From Rhizophlyctis rosea (lineage: Eukaryota; Chytridiomycota; Chytridiomycetes; Rhizophlyctidales; Rhizophlyctidaceae), in the NCBI GenBank assembly GCA_027596075.1, contig JADGJC010000246.1, positions 1-61,532 of the forward strand: a stretch of 61,532 nucleotides of DNA, written 5' to 3'. Below, piece after piece: positions 61,456 to 61,532 of the stretch (position 1 is its first letter; the number at the start of each line of letters is the position of its first letter). Below the pieces are notes generated by a model that was not told the origin of the DNA, ran no database searches, and saw nothing but the letters and a program-made list of their open reading frames with translations. The translations under genes were made by a program, and so were the position numbers.

Positions 61456-61532
61456 GGGTTAGGGTTAGGGTTAGGGTTAGGGTTAGGGTTAGGGTTAGGG
61501 TTAGGGTTAGGGTTAGGGTTAGGGTTAGGGTT
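61456..61532. repeat. Right telomere, (TTAGGG)n
   Basis: About thirteen uninterrupted TTAGGG units reach the last base. The G-rich strand reads outward, as required at a right chromosome end. Confidence 0.98.

Overview
The window reads as a complete linear chromosome-sized molecule. It begins with (CCCTAA)n and ends with (TTAGGG)n, so both ends are capped in the correct orientation within 61,532 bp. Genes carry many short (mostly 50-140 nt) GT-AG introns. The gene set is fungal: Pkc1-type kinase, Mex67, Scc2/Mis4, CBM1 cellulose-binding domain, GH5 exo-beta-1,3-glucanase, GT2 synthase. A class C GPCR with a solute-binding-like ectodomain, TTAGGG telomeres and short secreted Cys-rich proteins suggest an early-diverging fungus, most likely a chytrid. 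That placement is inference from gene content; there is no rRNA gene to prove it, and I saw no tRNA gene.

Layout, left to right: telomere; phytanoyl-CoA dioxygenase-like gene (+); tiny tandem-motif Cys-rich secreted peptide (+); TAF13 (+) converging on ZW10 (-); a divergent promoter with CACGTG boxes; a secreted, probably GPI-anchored Cys-rich protein (+); RPA-interacting protein (-); an HMG-box exon and a large uncharacterised multi-exon gene (-); a ubiquitin-like/zinc/RING fusion (-); MEX67 (-); a signal-peptide protein with DGK/HW repeats and a probable GC-AG intron (+); SCC2 cohesin loader, about 8.3 kb (+); a GT2 cellulose-synthase-like enzyme (-); a membrane-anchored GH5 glucanase (+); a Cys-rich single-pass membrane protein with a cytoplasmic SH3 domain (+); PKC1 (+); a CBM1-tailed secreted beta-helix protein (-); an uncharacterised 208-aa protein (-); a decayed methyltransferase (+); the class C GPCR (+); then a subtelomere with an inverted repeat, a palindrome and the right telomere.

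The genes do not form operons. Two themes stand out. One is the core nuclear machinery: TAF13 (transcription initiation), MEX67 (mRNA export), ZW10 (membrane tethering/kinetochore), SCC2 (cohesin loading) and RPAIN (RPA import). The other is the cell surface: PKC1 wall-integrity signalling, GT2 and GH5 wall enzymes, the SH3 receptor-like protein, secreted Cys-rich proteins, the CBM1 beta-helix protein and the GPCR. Finding core genes on a 61.5-kb telomere-to-telomere molecule is the most striking fact: if the assembly is right, this is a very small essential chromosome, not a dispensable one. Exon joins given below were worked out by hand from splice signals and reading phase. They are solid for TAF13, ZW10, RPAIN, Ub-RING, GT2, GH5 and the SH3 protein, and approximate for the HMG-box locus, SCC2, PKC1, MEX67 and the GPCR.
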